A stretch of 64,000 nt of DNA from Sandaracinus sp964481145. Its GTDB lineage: Bacteria; Myxococcota_A; Polyangia; Polyangiales; Sandaracinaceae. The stretch is from assembly GCA_964481145.1 (NCBI GenBank), contig CAYZTA010000010.1:62001-126000 (forward strand). Direction: 5' to 3'. Made by a program: the position numbers and the translations under genes. Below, in pieces: positions 26,326-35,710 of this stretch. Positions within the stretch are counted from its first letter, which is position 1. The number at the start of each line of letters is the position of its first letter. The notes below the pieces were generated by a model. That model was not told the origin of the DNA. It saw only the letters and a list, made by a program, of their open reading frames with translations, and searched no databases.

Positions 26326-26997
26326 CTAGAGATATCCCGCGCGCGTCAGGAGGTCGAGGTCAACCCCATCGGGCGCTTCGAGCACCGGGTTCGAAGGTGC
26401 GACCCCGTCCACGCCGGGCTGTCCGAGGAGACGCGCAATGTATTTGGCAAGGACGTCGATTTCGAGATTGACCGAATCCCCCACCGCCTTTTGGTCGAGT
26501 CGTGTTTCGGCCCGAGTGATGGGGACGAGGACGACATCGAATGTCGTACGGGTCGCACGATTGACCGTCAGACTGATGCCATCGATTGTCACAGACCCCT
26601 TGGGCGCGAAAAACCGCGCAAGGACGGCCGGCGCTTCGAACGTCATTTGAAGGGCCTCGCCCAGCGCCGATTTCGAGACGACCCGGCCCACACCATCGAC
26701 ATGTCCGCTGACGAGATGGCCTCCCAATCGATCCCCCGCCCGCAATGCGCGTTCGAGATGAACCGAGCTGCCCCGTGCGATGGAGCCGAGGGTCGTCTTG
26801 GACAGCGTCTCCAGCGACGCGTCACAGGCAAACAAACCTTCCGGCATCGCGGTAACGCTCAGACAAACGCCGTTCACCGCGATCGACTCTCCGAGCGTGA
26901 GAGGGCCAAAAGGATGCGCGATCGACAGCGTGGCCCCCGTCGTCGTGCGGCTTATCACGCGCACCTCGCCAACCGCCTGAACCAAGCCGGTAAACAT
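26326..26997 (-). CDS. ribE: Riboflavin synthase alpha subunit
   Basis: 223 aa. Two lumazine-binding barrels in tandem: the first opens MFTGLVQAVGEVRVISRTTT with SIAVNGVCLSVTAMPEG, the second GHLVSGHVDGVGRVVSKSAL with SVTIDGISLTVNRATRTTFD. It dismutates two lumazines to riboflavin. It lies between ribD (3-nt gap) and ribB (32-nt gap) in the same operon. Some naming schemes call this ribC or ribE. Confidence 0.95.
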   Translation of the reverse strand: MFTGLVQAVGEVRVISRTTTGATLSIAHPFGPLTLGESIAVNGVCLSVTAMPEGLFACDASLETLSKTTLGSIARGSSVHLERALRAGDRLGGHLVSGHVDGVGRVVSKSALGEALQMTFEAPAVLARFFAPKGSVTIDGISLTVNRATRTTFDVVLVPITRAETRLDQKAVGDSVNLEIDVLAKYIARLLGQPGVDGVAPSNPVLEAPDGVDLDLLTRAGYL

Positions 26998-27000
26998 GCC

Positions 27001-28125
27001 CTACTCCTTTTGCGCGTCCTGCGCATGGGGCCGCTGAATGCGCCCTCGAAACCTCACATCGCATCCGAGCGTGTCGATCTCGAGGTCCATCAAACGAAAC
27101 GCGTCCTCGATCCGCTGAGGAGGAGACGACACATCCGCGAGGGGCTTTCCTTCGCGATCTCCAAGAATCAACGGCGCGACGAAGATCTCAGCGCGATCTC
27201 CGAGCCCTCGTTCGAGCAACGTACCATGGACCCGAGCTCCCCCTTCGACCAAGAGCCGCATGATGTCCCTGCGGCCAAGCTCACGAAGTGTCCAGTTCAG
27301 ATCGATCGAGCCATCCACGAGTGGCGCTTCGATCAAAACGACACCTGCGGCCGAGAGCGCAGCGCGCCGATCCGCAGACGCGTGGACGCCATGCACCAGC
27401 CATGTCGCCTGGGATGTGCTGCTCGACACGAGCTTCGCAGAGAGCGGTGTGCGCAATTCCGAGTCGAGCACCACCCGTACTGGGTTTCTCCCTGGAATCA
27501 GACGAACATCGAGCGACGGATCGTCGGCGAGGACAGTCCCGACGCCAACCATCACCGCATCGGCGCGGTCGCGCAGTCGATGCGCTTCACGCCGCGCTTC
27601 GATTCCCGTGATCCATTTCGAATCCCCCCCGCGCGCCGCGATCCGTCCATCGAGCGTCACCGCGGCTTTGATGATGACGAGAGGGCGCTTCTTTTGCACA
27701 AGACAAGCGAAATCTTCAATGATTTCGAGAGCTTCGTCCTCACGAACGCCGATGGACACCTCGAGCCCAGCGTTCGTTAAATGCGTCGCCCCCGAGGGCG
27801 TCCCATGCTGCGCTGGGTCCGCGCAACCGATGACCACCCGTGCGATCCCAGCCGTGACGATCGCCTCTGTGCAAGGCGGCGTGCGCCCATGATGATTGCA
27901 CGGCTCGAGCGTGCAGTAGAGCGTCGCTCCGCGGGCGCGTTCACCCGCGATTCGAAGAGCCACGATCTCGGCGTGAGCTTGTCCTGCTCGCTCATGATGA
28001 CCGACCGCGATCACTTCTTCGCCGATCGCGATCACCGCACCCACGTGAGGGTTCGGAGCCGTGCGTCCTTTTCTCGACGCCGCCAGCGCGAGCCCCATCA
28101 TGCGTGCGTCGACATCCCCATTCAC
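27001..28125 (-). CDS. ribD: Bifunctional riboflavin deaminase/reductase RibD
   Basis: 374 aa. The N-terminal deaminase has the zinc motif GQAHAEIVALRIAGERARGA and the Cys pair LEPCNHHGRTPPCTEAIV. The C-terminal reductase begins near 155 (PLVIIKAAVTLDGRIAARGG) and holds RDIMRLLVEGGARVHGTLLE. It carries out steps two and three of riboflavin synthesis. Its ATG overlaps the nrdR stop (ATGA). I found no FMN riboswitch upstream. Confidence 0.95.
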   Translation of the reverse strand: MNGDVDARMMGLALAASRKGRTAPNPHVGAVIAIGEEVIAVGHHERAGQAHAEIVALRIAGERARGATLYCTLEPCNHHGRTPPCTEAIVTAGIARVVIGCADPAQHGTPSGATHLTNAGLEVSIGVREDEALEIIEDFACLVQKKRPLVIIKAAVTLDGRIAARGGDSKWITGIEARREAHRLRDRADAVMVGVGTVLADDPSLDVRLIPGRNPVRVVLDSELRTPLSAKLVSSSTSQATWLVHGVHASADRRAALSAAGVVLIEAPLVDGSIDLNWTLRELGRRDIMRLLVEGGARVHGTLLERGLGDRAEIFVAPLILGDREGKPLADVSSPPQRIEDAFRLMDLEIDTLGCDVRFRGRIQRPHAQDAQKE

Positions 28126-28592
28126 GACGACCTCTTGGGCGGCTCCGGCAAGAGTTGAGAGATTTCAGCCATGAATTCGTGCAGATCCGCGAACGAGCGA
28201 TACACGCTCGCAAACCGCAGATACGCCACCGGATCGAGCCCTCGAAGCCCCTCCATCACCTTTTCACCGATCATCGATGAAGGGACTTCCTTCTCCCCTG
28301 TTTCCACCAAAGCGCGCTCGATTCCATCCATCAAACGTTCGAGCGACTCTTGGGATACAGGCCTTTTCTCGCAAGCTCGCCTCACCCCACCAAACGCCTT
28401 GATCCTGTCGAACGGCTCACGCCGACCATCCTTCTTGATGATGAGCGGCAACACCTGCTCGACACGCTCATAGGTCGTATAGCGACGTCCGCATTTCTCG
28501 CACTCGCGACGGCGACGGGTCACCTCACCAGCCTGCGAAAGGCGTGAATCGATCACCTTGTTTTCCAAGGTGCCGCAAAACGGGCACTTCAT
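28122..28592 (-). CDS. nrdR: Transcriptional repressor NrdR
   Basis: 156 aa. It opens with the zinc ribbon MKCPFCGTLENKVIDSRLSQ and CEKCGRRYTTYERVE (four Cys), followed by an ATP-cone (LPLIIKKDGRREPFDRIKAF). It represses ribonucleotide reductase genes when dATP is high. It leads the rib operon and overlaps ribD. No NrdR box is evident in the 46 bases upstream that I could inspect with confidence. Confidence 0.96.
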   Translation of the reverse strand: MKCPFCGTLENKVIDSRLSQAGEVTRRRRECEKCGRRYTTYERVEQVLPLIIKKDGRREPFDRIKAFGGVRRACEKRPVSQESLERLMDGIERALVETGEKEVPSSMIGEKVMEGLRGLDPVAYLRFASVYRSFADLHEFMAEISQLLPEPPKRSS

Positions 28593-28734
28593 CGGGTTGG
28601 ATCGCTACTCTCTCTGTGTCCATTGAGCAAGACGGTCCGTGAGTCTCCAAGTTTCTTTATCCAGAATAGAATTCGCGCTTGGTCCAATCGCTCGCTCCGC
28701 ATACTCTCGCGACCAAAACACGGAACAGGGTTCG

Positions 28735-30276
28735 ATGCACGAATCGCTCAAAGCCATGATGTGGATCCTCGCCGTTGGATCCGCCGTCGCGATCGGGGCA
28801 AAAAAGATACAAGTTCCATACAATGTTGCCCTCGTCCTGGTTGGACTCGGGCTCGTCGTCCTGCACGTCTTACCGCCGGCGCCGCTCAACCCAGAACTCA
28901 TGTTGGTGGGTGTGCTCCCTGTGCTCGTGTTCGAAGGCGCGCTCGCTGCCAACCTCGATCATCTCCGAGAAGCTCGAAAGCCGATTCTGGTTCTCGCGAT
29001 CCCGGGGGTTGCGGCAGCCCTGCTCGGCACGGCTGCGATTTCGACGTACGCGCTGAATCTCCCCTTCGCGATCGCCCTCGTCCTTGGGGCGCTCCTCGCG
29101 ATCACCGATACGGTCAGCGTCCTGCTCGCATTTCGCGCCGTGCGGGTTCCTCAGAAACTCGCCGCCATCATGGAGGGGGAGAGTCTCTTCAATGATGGGA
29201 CCGCGCTCGTCCTCGTCTCTGCGTCGGCCATGATCGCAGCTGGCATCAACGCCGAGCCTCTCACCGTCGCTCGTGCGTTGGTCGTCGCCATCATCGGCGG
29301 AGCGCTGGTGGGTGGGACATTTGGTGCGCTCGGCGCCGCCGTACTTCGAGCCACTCCTGATCATCTCACGGCGGTGCTCGTCACCATCGTCGTGGTGTTC
29401 AGCGCGTCACTTTTCGCGGAAGAGGTTCACGCATCCCCGGTCATCGCGGTCGTCATCGTGGGGCTCGCGCTCGGGCATGCCGCGCGCAAATCTCTCCCTC
29501 CTTCGCGCGTGCTCGCGTTGCGGAGCTTTTGGGAGACGATCGGGTTCGCTCTCAATGTGTTCGTGTTCTTGCTCGTCGGCATGCAAATCGATGCTGCGTT
29601 ACTCTTCTCTGAAGCGCCGGCGATCCTCCTCTCACTCGCAGCGCTGCACTTGGGACGCGCCCTCGCGGTGTACGGCAGCTTTGCGGGCCTGCGGATGATG
29701 GGCGAACGCGTCCTCATGCGCTGGCAGCACGTGATGGTCATCGGCAACATCAAAGGGGCACTCTCGATGGCTGCCGTCCTCGCTCTGCCCGCCACGGTTC
29801 CATTCAAACCACGTTTGGTGGCGATCGTGTTCGGAGTGACCTTCATCACGCTCGTGACGCAAGCCCTCCCCTTCGCGCGTTTTCTGCGCTGGTTGGGAGT
29901 GGTGGAGCGCGTGGGAGACCCCCGGATCTCGGATGCGCGGGCCGCTCTCATCGTCTCGCGTCGTGGCCAAGCGGAAGTCGACGCTCTTCATGATGAAGGA
30001 CTGATTTCTCGACGCGCACACGCCGAGAAAAAGGCTGCTTTGCAGAGGCGAGCGCTCGACGCTGAGCGCGTCATCCGGGAAGTGGAGATCAAGGGTGAAG
30101 ACGTTCAGGTCGAAGTCTCGATTTTGGAAGCGCAACGAGGAGCGCTCGTGGCAGCGACGAGGCGTGGAGTTCTCGATGCCGATGTCGCCGAACAACATCT
30201 GACAGAGATCGATCGCAGTTTGCTCGCGTTGCGAGAGCACGAGGAACGCGAAGGACACGAGGAGCACGAATCATGA
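28735..30276 (+). CDS. CPA1-type Na+(K+)/H+ antiporter
   Basis: 513 aa from ATG 28735; upstream in-frame codons are not membrane-like. Twelve or so hydrophobic helices cover residues 8-400. The ion-site helix reads AITDTVSVLLAFRAVRVPQK and is followed by MEGESLFNDGTALVLVSASA, the ND motif typical of CPA1 exchangers. The C-terminal cytoplasmic tail (about 410-513) is charged and helical (ALDAERVIREVEIKGEDVQV). The stop overlaps the start of an RCK protein (ATGA), which probably gates it. It should exchange Na+ or K+ for H+ across the inner membrane. Confidence 0.9.
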   Translation: MHESLKAMMWILAVGSAVAIGAKKIQVPYNVALVLVGLGLVVLHVLPPAPLNPELMLVGVLPVLVFEGALAANLDHLREARKPILVLAIPGVAAALLGTAAISTYALNLPFAIALVLGALLAITDTVSVLLAFRAVRVPQKLAAIMEGESLFNDGTALVLVSASAMIAAGINAEPLTVARALVVAIIGGALVGGTFGALGAAVLRATPDHLTAVLVTIVVVFSASLFAEEVHASPVIAVVIVGLALGHAARKSLPPSRVLALRSFWETIGFALNVFVFLLVGMQIDAALLFSEAPAILLSLAALHLGRALAVYGSFAGLRMMGERVLMRWQHVMVIGNIKGALSMAAVLALPATVPFKPRLVAIVFGVTFITLVTQALPFARFLRWLGVVERVGDPRISDARAALIVSRRGQAEVDALHDEGLISRRAHAEKKAALQRRALDAERVIREVEIKGEDVQVEVSILEAQRGALVAATRRGVLDADVAEQHLTEIDRSLLALREHEEREGHEEHES

Positions 30277-30953
30277 GGGTCGTGATCGTCGGCGCAGGAC
30301 TGGCTGGAACCAATCTCGCCGTGAGCCTTGGACGTGGTGGACATGACGTCACACTCGTCGATCGTGAAGCCGCCACGGCCACACGTGGCTTTAGTGAGCA
30401 TGGGCTTGCGACGATTGTTGGCGATGGCACCGATCCGCGCGTCCTTGCGGCCGCGGACGTCAAACGAGCCGAGGTCGTGGCTGCGATGCTCCGTCGCGAC
30501 GCCGACAACCTCGCCGTCGCAGCCATCGCACGCTCATTCGGAACGAAACGTGTCTTGGTCCGCCTTCGCGATCCCAGCTACCGTTCGATTTACGCGAGCG
30601 CTGGGATCGACCAAGTATTCGGCGAAATCGAAACGTTGGTGGAGGCGCTTTCGGTCGCGATCGAACACCCACGCGTACGTCATTCGATGGTGCTCGGCAC
30701 CGGCGATTCCATCGCGTTCGAAATCACCGTGCCCGAAGACGCCGAAGTTGCGGGTCGCACCGTCCGTGAGATTGGGACGTCCAAAGAGTTTCCACGCGGA
30801 GCCATCATCGCAGGGATCTCCCTCGCGCATGGAAGCGTGGTCGCGCCGCGCGGCGATTCGATCGTCCATGGAGGCCACACCATCCTCTTGGTCGCACGAG
30901 AGGACGACGTCGATTCGACCATCGAGCTCATGACGCGGTCCAAGACTGCGTAA
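30273..30953 (+). CDS. RCK/TrkA-type regulatory subunit of the antiporter
   Basis: 226 aa. The N-terminal NAD-binding RCK-N domain starts MRVVIVGAGLAGTNLAVSLG (GxGxxG-like) with the ribose-binding acidic residue in VTLVDREA. An RCK-C domain (about 135-215) follows with FPRGAIIAGISLAHGSVVAP. It probably binds nucleotide or ligand and controls the CPA1 exchanger encoded just upstream; the overlap of start and stop implies equal synthesis. Trk potassium uptake is the alternative role, but no TrkH gene is present. Confidence 0.88.
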   Translation: MRVVIVGAGLAGTNLAVSLGRGGHDVTLVDREAATATRGFSEHGLATIVGDGTDPRVLAAADVKRAEVVAAMLRRDADNLAVAAIARSFGTKRVLVRLRDPSYRSIYASAGIDQVFGEIETLVEALSVAIEHPRVRHSMVLGTGDSIAFEITVPEDAEVAGRTVREIGTSKEFPRGAIIAGISLAHGSVVAPRGDSIVHGGHTILLVAREDDVDSTIELMTRSKTA

Positions 30954-30956
30954 ATA

Positions 30957-31280
30957 TCAGGGAGCTGCGACCACCAAGGTGACTTCACCTTCCGGCGGAA
31001 GCATGACCTGGCGTGCCACGCTCTCTCGTCCCGAATCATCGCGCGCCCAAACGTGGTGCCTTCCCGGCGCAACGCGTTCGATTCGACAGCTCCCTTGAGT
31101 CGTGTGGCACGTCCCCGAGATGGTTCCGTTCGCATCGCGAAGGAACACGGTGGCCTCGGCGGGCACACCGGCTCGCCGCACTTGAACGAGGACTGTGGGC
31201 TCGGCGAGAGCCACTGGAGCCCACATCAAACACGAAACGACCGCGCACCCGAACACGAGTGGACGACATACAGGCAGCAT
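30957..31280 (-). CDS. Small secreted protein with a carboxypeptidase-regulatory-like domain
   Basis: 107 aa. It has a signal peptide (residues 1-27, VVSCLMWAPVALAEP with an AxA site near ALA|EP). The mature part is a single beta-sandwich resembling the carboxypeptidase regulatory-like domain (VLVQVRRAGVPAEATVFLRD, RIERVAPGRHHVWARDDSGR). It has one Cys pair (C-x7-C). It ends three bases from the convergent RCK gene. It is periplasmic or outer-surface; the function is unknown. Confidence 0.72.
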   Translation of the reverse strand: MLPVCRPLVFGCAVVSCLMWAPVALAEPTVLVQVRRAGVPAEATVFLRDANGTISGTCHTTQGSCRIERVAPGRHHVWARDDSGRESVARQVMLPPEGEVTLVVAAP

Positions 31281-31354
31281 GCCTTCCTTTTATCACGACG
31301 AACGGAATTGTGCCGGCCAACCCCGACTTTCTCGGTCATATCGCGATTTCAAAT

Positions 31355-31374
31355 CCCACATGGAACCCAGTGGG
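31355..31374 (-). terminator. Weak terminator-like hairpin behind rlmD
   Basis: CCCAC and GTGGG flank a 10-nt loop 17 bases past the rlmD stop, followed on the minus strand by ATTTGAAAT. The stem is only five pairs, so support is weak. Confidence 0.3.
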
Positions 31375-31390
31375 GGACTCAAATCATCGT

Positions 31391-32698
31391 TTATTTTGAA
31401 AATTCGTTCCGGCGCATGCGAGCGAGCGTCTCGACGTGGGCTGTCTGGGGAAACATGTCGAAGGCCTCGGCCGCATCCAGTTGGTACCCCGCATGACCGA
31501 GCGCCTCGAGATCCCGCCCCAACGTGGCTGGATCACATGAAACGTACACGACACGTTCGGGGCGAACCTCTGCGATCGCAGCCATCGCCTCTTTCGCTCC
31601 TGTTCGTGGTGGATCGAGCACCACGACGTCCCAAGGAGCCTCTCCACGCGCGACCCCGATGAACCGCGTGGCATCGCCCGTGATCACCTGCGCTCGTGAA
31701 GCCAGCTCGTGCTTCTCTAGGTTCACGGCGAGCGCGCTCGTGGCGGCGGAATTGAGCTCCACCGCGCGAACGAAACGAGCCCGCGCTGCGAGACCCAACG
31801 TCAGGTTCCCGTGCCCCGCGAAGAGCTCGAGCACACGTGCGTCGTTGGGTTCGGCGAGCTCGAGCGCACGCCGCCCGAGAGAAGCATTGACCTCGGCATG
31901 CGCCTGATTGAAGCCGAATGCATCACCGAACATCGACCTCCCCTCGACATCGGCGCTCACCTGGCGCGGATCTCCCATGGTCGTCGCAACGCTCGCGCCG
32001 CCCGCGCGCACACTCGCTCCCGCGATCGCACGCTCTTGCACCATCTCTTCGAGCACTTGATAAAGAGCACGCGATGGAACGTCCTCGGTCGTGATGCCGA
32101 TCACGGCGAGGTTCGCGTGTCCGAGCGCCAGCTGCAGCTCACCGCTGCCCGGGAGATGAGGGGCCAGCTCTCTGCGCACGAGCGTCCATGCTCGATCGAG
32201 CTCCGGACGAAGCACCTCACAACGATCGATATCCGCGATGACCTCGCGTCTCCGGGCGCGAAAGCCGAGCACGACGCCTCGGCCCGTTCGCTTCCACGCG
32301 AAGCGCGCCCGCTGGCGATATTCGAGCATCGCCTCGGCCTTCGTGAACCGAATCTCCACGTTCGAACGCCCCGGCACCCGCGCGAGGGCACGTTCCACGA
32401 ACGCAAGCTTCGCGCGGCCTTGCGCCTCCGCAGACGCGTGCATCCAGGGGCATCCTCCACAGCGGACGACATGCGCGCAGGTCGGCGTGACACGATCCAC
32501 CGACGCCTCGATCACGCGCAGATGACGTGCGCGGAGGACTTTGCCCGCTTTGTGGACCTCTTCGAGACGAACTCTTTCGCCTGGCAATCCGAAAGGCGCA
32601 AACACCAATCCCTGTGCGGTCTCGACGACAGCATCCCCCTCTTTGGCGAAGCCACGCACGCGGCCCTCGATGACTTTTGTTTTCACGGGATGATTCAC
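31391..32698 (-). CDS. rlmD: RlmD/RumA-type 23S rRNA (uracil-5-)-methyltransferase
   Basis: 435 aa. An N-terminal TRAM domain (residues 5-60) is followed by the Fe-S ligands CAHVVRCGGCPWMHAS and a fourth Cys in IDRCEVLRP, as in RlmD. The SAM domain has NDARVLELFAGHGNLTLGLA. The target-uracil helix holds VVLDPPRTGAKEAMAAI, and the nucleophile Cys is in VVYVSCDPATLGRDL. It methylates a U of 23S rRNA at C5. It is the last gene of the run 34382-31391, overlapping the lipoprotein gene by ATGA. The exact position modified cannot be told from sequence; a close RlmCD-like enzyme is possible. Confidence 0.87.
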   Translation of the reverse strand: MNHPVKTKVIEGRVRGFAKEGDAVVETAQGLVFAPFGLPGERVRLEEVHKAGKVLRARHLRVIEASVDRVTPTCAHVVRCGGCPWMHASAEAQGRAKLAFVERALARVPGRSNVEIRFTKAEAMLEYRQRARFAWKRTGRGVVLGFRARRREVIADIDRCEVLRPELDRAWTLVRRELAPHLPGSGELQLALGHANLAVIGITTEDVPSRALYQVLEEMVQERAIAGASVRAGGASVATTMGDPRQVSADVEGRSMFGDAFGFNQAHAEVNASLGRRALELAEPNDARVLELFAGHGNLTLGLAARARFVRAVELNSAATSALAVNLEKHELASRAQVITGDATRFIGVARGEAPWDVVVLDPPRTGAKEAMAAIAEVRPERVVYVSCDPATLGRDLEALGHAGYQLDAAEAFDMFPQTAHVETLARMRRNEFSK

Positions 32699-33297
32699 GG
32701 GAACGGCTGGGCCGGTCGGCCCCGCTGATAGAAGAAAGAAAACGACCCATCCATCATCGCCATGCGCTCCGGTCGCTCTTCCGACTGAAACAAAGCCCCC
32801 TCGAAATGCCCCGTGATCTCAGTGTTGTCCGGCGCAAGATCGGGCGCGTATATCGCATCGAACGTGATCGTCCCCTGAATCGCCGGCAGGACCAGCGGCA
32901 CCTGCCAAAACTCTTGTGGAAACCCTGAATCACAGGTCTCGTTCATGTAGATCGTCATTCGGACCGGGGCATCGTCACCCGTGCTGAGCGGGAGCGGCAC
33001 CCCCAGGAAGCTCCGCGCGAGTTCATTCGCATCACGAATGAACACGACGAATCCATCGCTGTATCCCTCACGATAGCTCCCGCGTTGGACACGCAACGTC
33101 AAGCGCTGCATCGGCTCTGGCATGTTGCGTTCCTCTACGACGTCGGCCGAGAAAAACGTGGGATGGAGCGAATATTCGGGGATATCGACCTCACAAAAGG
33201 GATCCGCGACGCTCCCCGTCATCACGCCGTTCCCCTGCCCCACCGAGCAAGCCCAGAGGAGGATCATCCATGTTCCTGTGATCGCGGTTCGCTTCAT
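32695..33297 (-). CDS. Lipoprotein of unknown function, 200 aa
   Basis: The N terminus MKRTAITGTWMILLWACSVG is a lipoprotein signal with Cys at 17 after LLWA. The mature part is beta-rich with two further Cys residues (DPFCEVDIPEYSL, MNETCDSGFPQEFW), perhaps a disulphide. No family recognised. It is wedged between mnmA and rlmD with four-base overlaps at both ends. This placement is unexpected for an envelope protein. Confidence 0.72.
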   Translation of the reverse strand: MKRTAITGTWMILLWACSVGQGNGVMTGSVADPFCEVDIPEYSLHPTFFSADVVEERNMPEPMQRLTLRVQRGSYREGYSDGFVVFIRDANELARSFLGVPLPLSTGDDAPVRMTIYMNETCDSGFPQEFWQVPLVLPAIQGTITFDAIYAPDLAPDNTEITGHFEGALFQSEERPERMAMMDGSFSFFYQRGRPAQPFP

Positions 33298-34382
33298 CGC
33301 GCACTGGTGATCGTGCCACCACCGACCACCCGTGGTCCAACATAGATCACAGCCGCTTGTCCTGGAGCAATGGCCCGCTGAGGTGTCTCGAATCGGACAC
33401 GGAACCCTGTCGATTCAGGTTCGACCGTGGCTTTCGCCGCCGGATGGCGATGCCGAATCTGAACGTCCGCCTCGAAACTCCCCGATGGGATCTCACCCAC
33501 CCATGCCGCATCGCGAGCGTCGAGTTCGAACCGCAAGAGACGCTCTTCCCCACCGACCACGACATCCCCTGTGTCACCGATGATCTTGAGAACGTAACGG
33601 GGCTTTCCATCGCTCGCGGGCCCCGTCAGCCCAAGCCCACGACGTTGCCCGATCGTAAAACGATGAATCCCCTCGTGTGTGGCGATCTCGTGTCCCGAAT
33701 CATCGACGATCCGCCCAGATTTCCCCACCCGTGAAGTCTCTCGCTCGATGAATCCACCGATGTCCCCGTCGGGCACGAAACAGAGCTCTTGTGAGTCTTT
33801 TTTGTCCCAATTGGGCACGCCGAGCCGACGACCTTCTTCTCGGGTTCGATCTTTGACGAGCTCCCCGAGCGGAAACACCATGCGCGCCAGGATCGAGCTT
33901 GGAACACCGTAGAGGAAATAGCTCTGGTCTTTGCTTGCGTCGCGGCCTCTCATAAGGACTGGGGCTCCGCTCTCGGGATCACGCTCGATGCGCGCGTAAT
34001 GACCCGTCGCGATGCGATCACAACCAAACGAGTCTGCGAGTTCTGCGAGCCGTCCAAGCTTGACGTGCTGATTGCACGCCACACACGGACTCGGTGTGCT
34101 CCCCGCACGATACGCATCGATGAAAGGATCCACGACCTCGGTGCGAAATGCCTCGCGCTCGTCGATCACATAATGCGGAATCCCAAACACATCGCAGCTG
34201 CGCCGAGCATCCTCACGGTCCTCGGGTGCGCAGCATCGTCCCACCTTCGCATCGCCGCTCGCATCCCAAAGATGCATCGTCACGCCGACGAGATCGAAGC
34301 CTTGTTCATGAAGCAACGCCGCCGCGACGGACGAATCGACGCCACCACTCATCGCCACGAGCACCCGCTCTCGATTGGTCGC
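33294..34382 (-). CDS. mnmA: tRNA-specific 2-thiouridylase MnmA
   Basis: 362 aa, the normal length. The PP-loop is VAMSGGVDSSVAAALLHEQG. The catalytic Cys pair sits in PSPCVACNQHVKLGRL and in QELCFVPDGDIGGFIE. The C-terminal barrel ends with QAVIYVGPRVVGGG-like segments. It thiolates U34 of tRNAs for Lys, Glu and Gln. Sulphur likely comes from the cysteine desulfurase gene 208 bases upstream. I take ATG 34382; an ATG at 34430 is possible. Confidence 0.95.
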   Translation of the reverse strand, partial: ATNRERVLVAMSGGVDSSVAAALLHEQGFDLVGVTMHLWDASGDAKVGRCCAPEDREDARRSCDVFGIPHYVIDEREAFRTEVVDPFIDAYRAGSTPSPCVACNQHVKLGRLAELADSFGCDRIATGHYARIERDPESGAPVLMRGRDASKDQSYFLYGVPSSILARMVFPLGELVKDRTREEGRRLGVPNWDKKDSQELCFVPDGDIGGFIERETSRVGKSGRIVDDSGHEIATHEGIHRFTIGQRRGLGLTGPASDGKPRYVLKIIGDTGDVVVGGEERLLRFELDARDAAWVGEIPSGSFEADVQIRHRHPAAKATVEPESTGFRVRFETPQRAIAPGQAAVIYVGPRVVGGGTITSAR

Positions 34383-34590
34383 CATTTCCCGCGACGTGGC
34401 GCATGTACACCCGATCGTCAAGTGCGCCACAGACTTTCTTTCTATTGAAAAGAACGCCGCACGAGAACGACACGACCGATCAAAACCGATCTACTTTCGC
34501 GCACTTGCGATCCGAATCGTGACTGCCGCTGACGCACAACGATCAAACTTCGACATCCTCTGAAGTCGTGTCGCGTGAATACGAGCTCGT

Positions 34591-35703
34591 TCAACTCGGT
34601 CGGCGCGCGAGCACTCGTTTCACGATCTCGATCGTGTGCGTCACATCCTGTTCGCTCGTCTCGGGGCCGAGTGAAAGCCGCAATGAGCTCGAGGCTCTCC
34701 ACGGTTCGTCACTGTGCATCGCTGTGATGACGGGCGAAGGCGCATCCACGCCCGAAGAACATGCCGCTCCGCTCGCGACCTCGAGCCCTTCGAGATCGAG
34801 CGCGGCCACGAGCGTGGTGCCGCGCCATCCTCGCAACGCCACGTTCGTCACGGTCGCCACCCGCTCTGCCTCGAGCGCATTGCGTAGAGCGCCCATCGTG
34901 ATGAGCGCTCGCTCCAGACGATCACGCGCCACAGCGATGCCATGCATCGCGGCGAGTCGATTCGGGAGGTTCGTACATGCGGCGCCAAAGCCTGCCGCCG
35001 ACACGACGTCGGGGGTGCCGGCACGTCGCCCTCGCTCTTGGGATCCACCCACGATGAGCGGATTCAAATCACCTGCATCACGTGCGATCCAAAGCGCGCC
35101 TGCTCCCGCGGGCCCACCGATTTTATGCGACGCGAACGCAACGACGCTCGCTCCAAGCGTACCCACATCGAGCGGAATTTTTCCGAGCGCTTGGGTTGCA
35201 TCGACGAACAAAGGAACCCTGCGGGCGCGGCAAATCTCTGCGTAACTGGCGACCGGCAAGATCGTTCCGGTCTCGTGATTGACCCTCTGGATGGCGACGA
35301 GCGCGGTATCGTCTGTGATCGCGCGCGACACTTCGTCCTCCGAAGGAGGACGACCATGAACGACGCTCAGACGTGTCACGCGCGCATGCGTCTTGGCGAT
35401 GGCATGGGCCACCGCCGGATGCTCGATATCGGTGGTGACGATGTGAGAGCCTCTCGAGGCAAGGCCTCGAATGCCGAGATTGCACGCTTCGGTCCCGCCC
35501 GCCGTCAGGACGATATCGGCGCGCGATGCACCGATGGCCATCGCGACATGCTCACGGGCCCGTTCGAGGATCGCCCGTGATGCACGCCCTGCTGCATGCG
35601 CACTCGACGGATTTGCCCATCCGAGCTCACGTGCCTGGTCCATGGCCCATCGGGCGCTCTCGCAGAGAGGCGCCGCGGCATGATGATCAAAATAGAGACC
35701 CAT
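34591..35703 (-). CDS. Cysteine desulfurase (NifS/IscS family)
   Basis: 370 aa, a class V aminotransferase fold. It opens YFDHHAAAPLCESARWAMDQ (the usual YLDxAAT...P). The PLP site is VAFASHKIGGPAGAGALWIA, with the Lys forming the Schiff base. The catalytic Cys is in LEVASGAACSSGVDAPSPVI. It removes sulphur from cysteine for thiolation or Fe-S assembly. The next gene downstream is mnmA, so tRNA thiolation is a likely use. The spacing to the receiver-kinase gene upstream is seven bases. Confidence 0.93.
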   Translation of the reverse strand: MGLYFDHHAAAPLCESARWAMDQARELGWANPSSAHAAGRASRAILERAREHVAMAIGASRADIVLTAGGTEACNLGIRGLASRGSHIVTTDIEHPAVAHAIAKTHARVTRLSVVHGRPPSEDEVSRAITDDTALVAIQRVNHETGTILPVASYAEICRARRVPLFVDATQALGKIPLDVGTLGASVVAFASHKIGGPAGAGALWIARDAGDLNPLIVGGSQERGRRAGTPDVVSAAGFGAACTNLPNRLAAMHGIAVARDRLERALITMGALRNALEAERVATVTNVALRGWRGTTLVAALDLEGLEVASGAACSSGVDAPSPVITAMHSDEPWRASSSLRLSLGPETSEQDVTHTIEIVKRVLARRPS

Positions 35704-35710
35704 CCATCGC

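Noticed and set aside
28593..28734. FMN riboswitch or NrdR boxes ahead of the rib operon
   Set aside because: I could not find the conserved FMN-element blocks or a paired NrdR box in this gap.
31281..31390. tRNA-like gene in the gap beside rlmD
   Set aside because: There is no T-loop GGTTCRA motif with matching acceptor stem. Only a short CCCAC/GTGGG hairpin is present.
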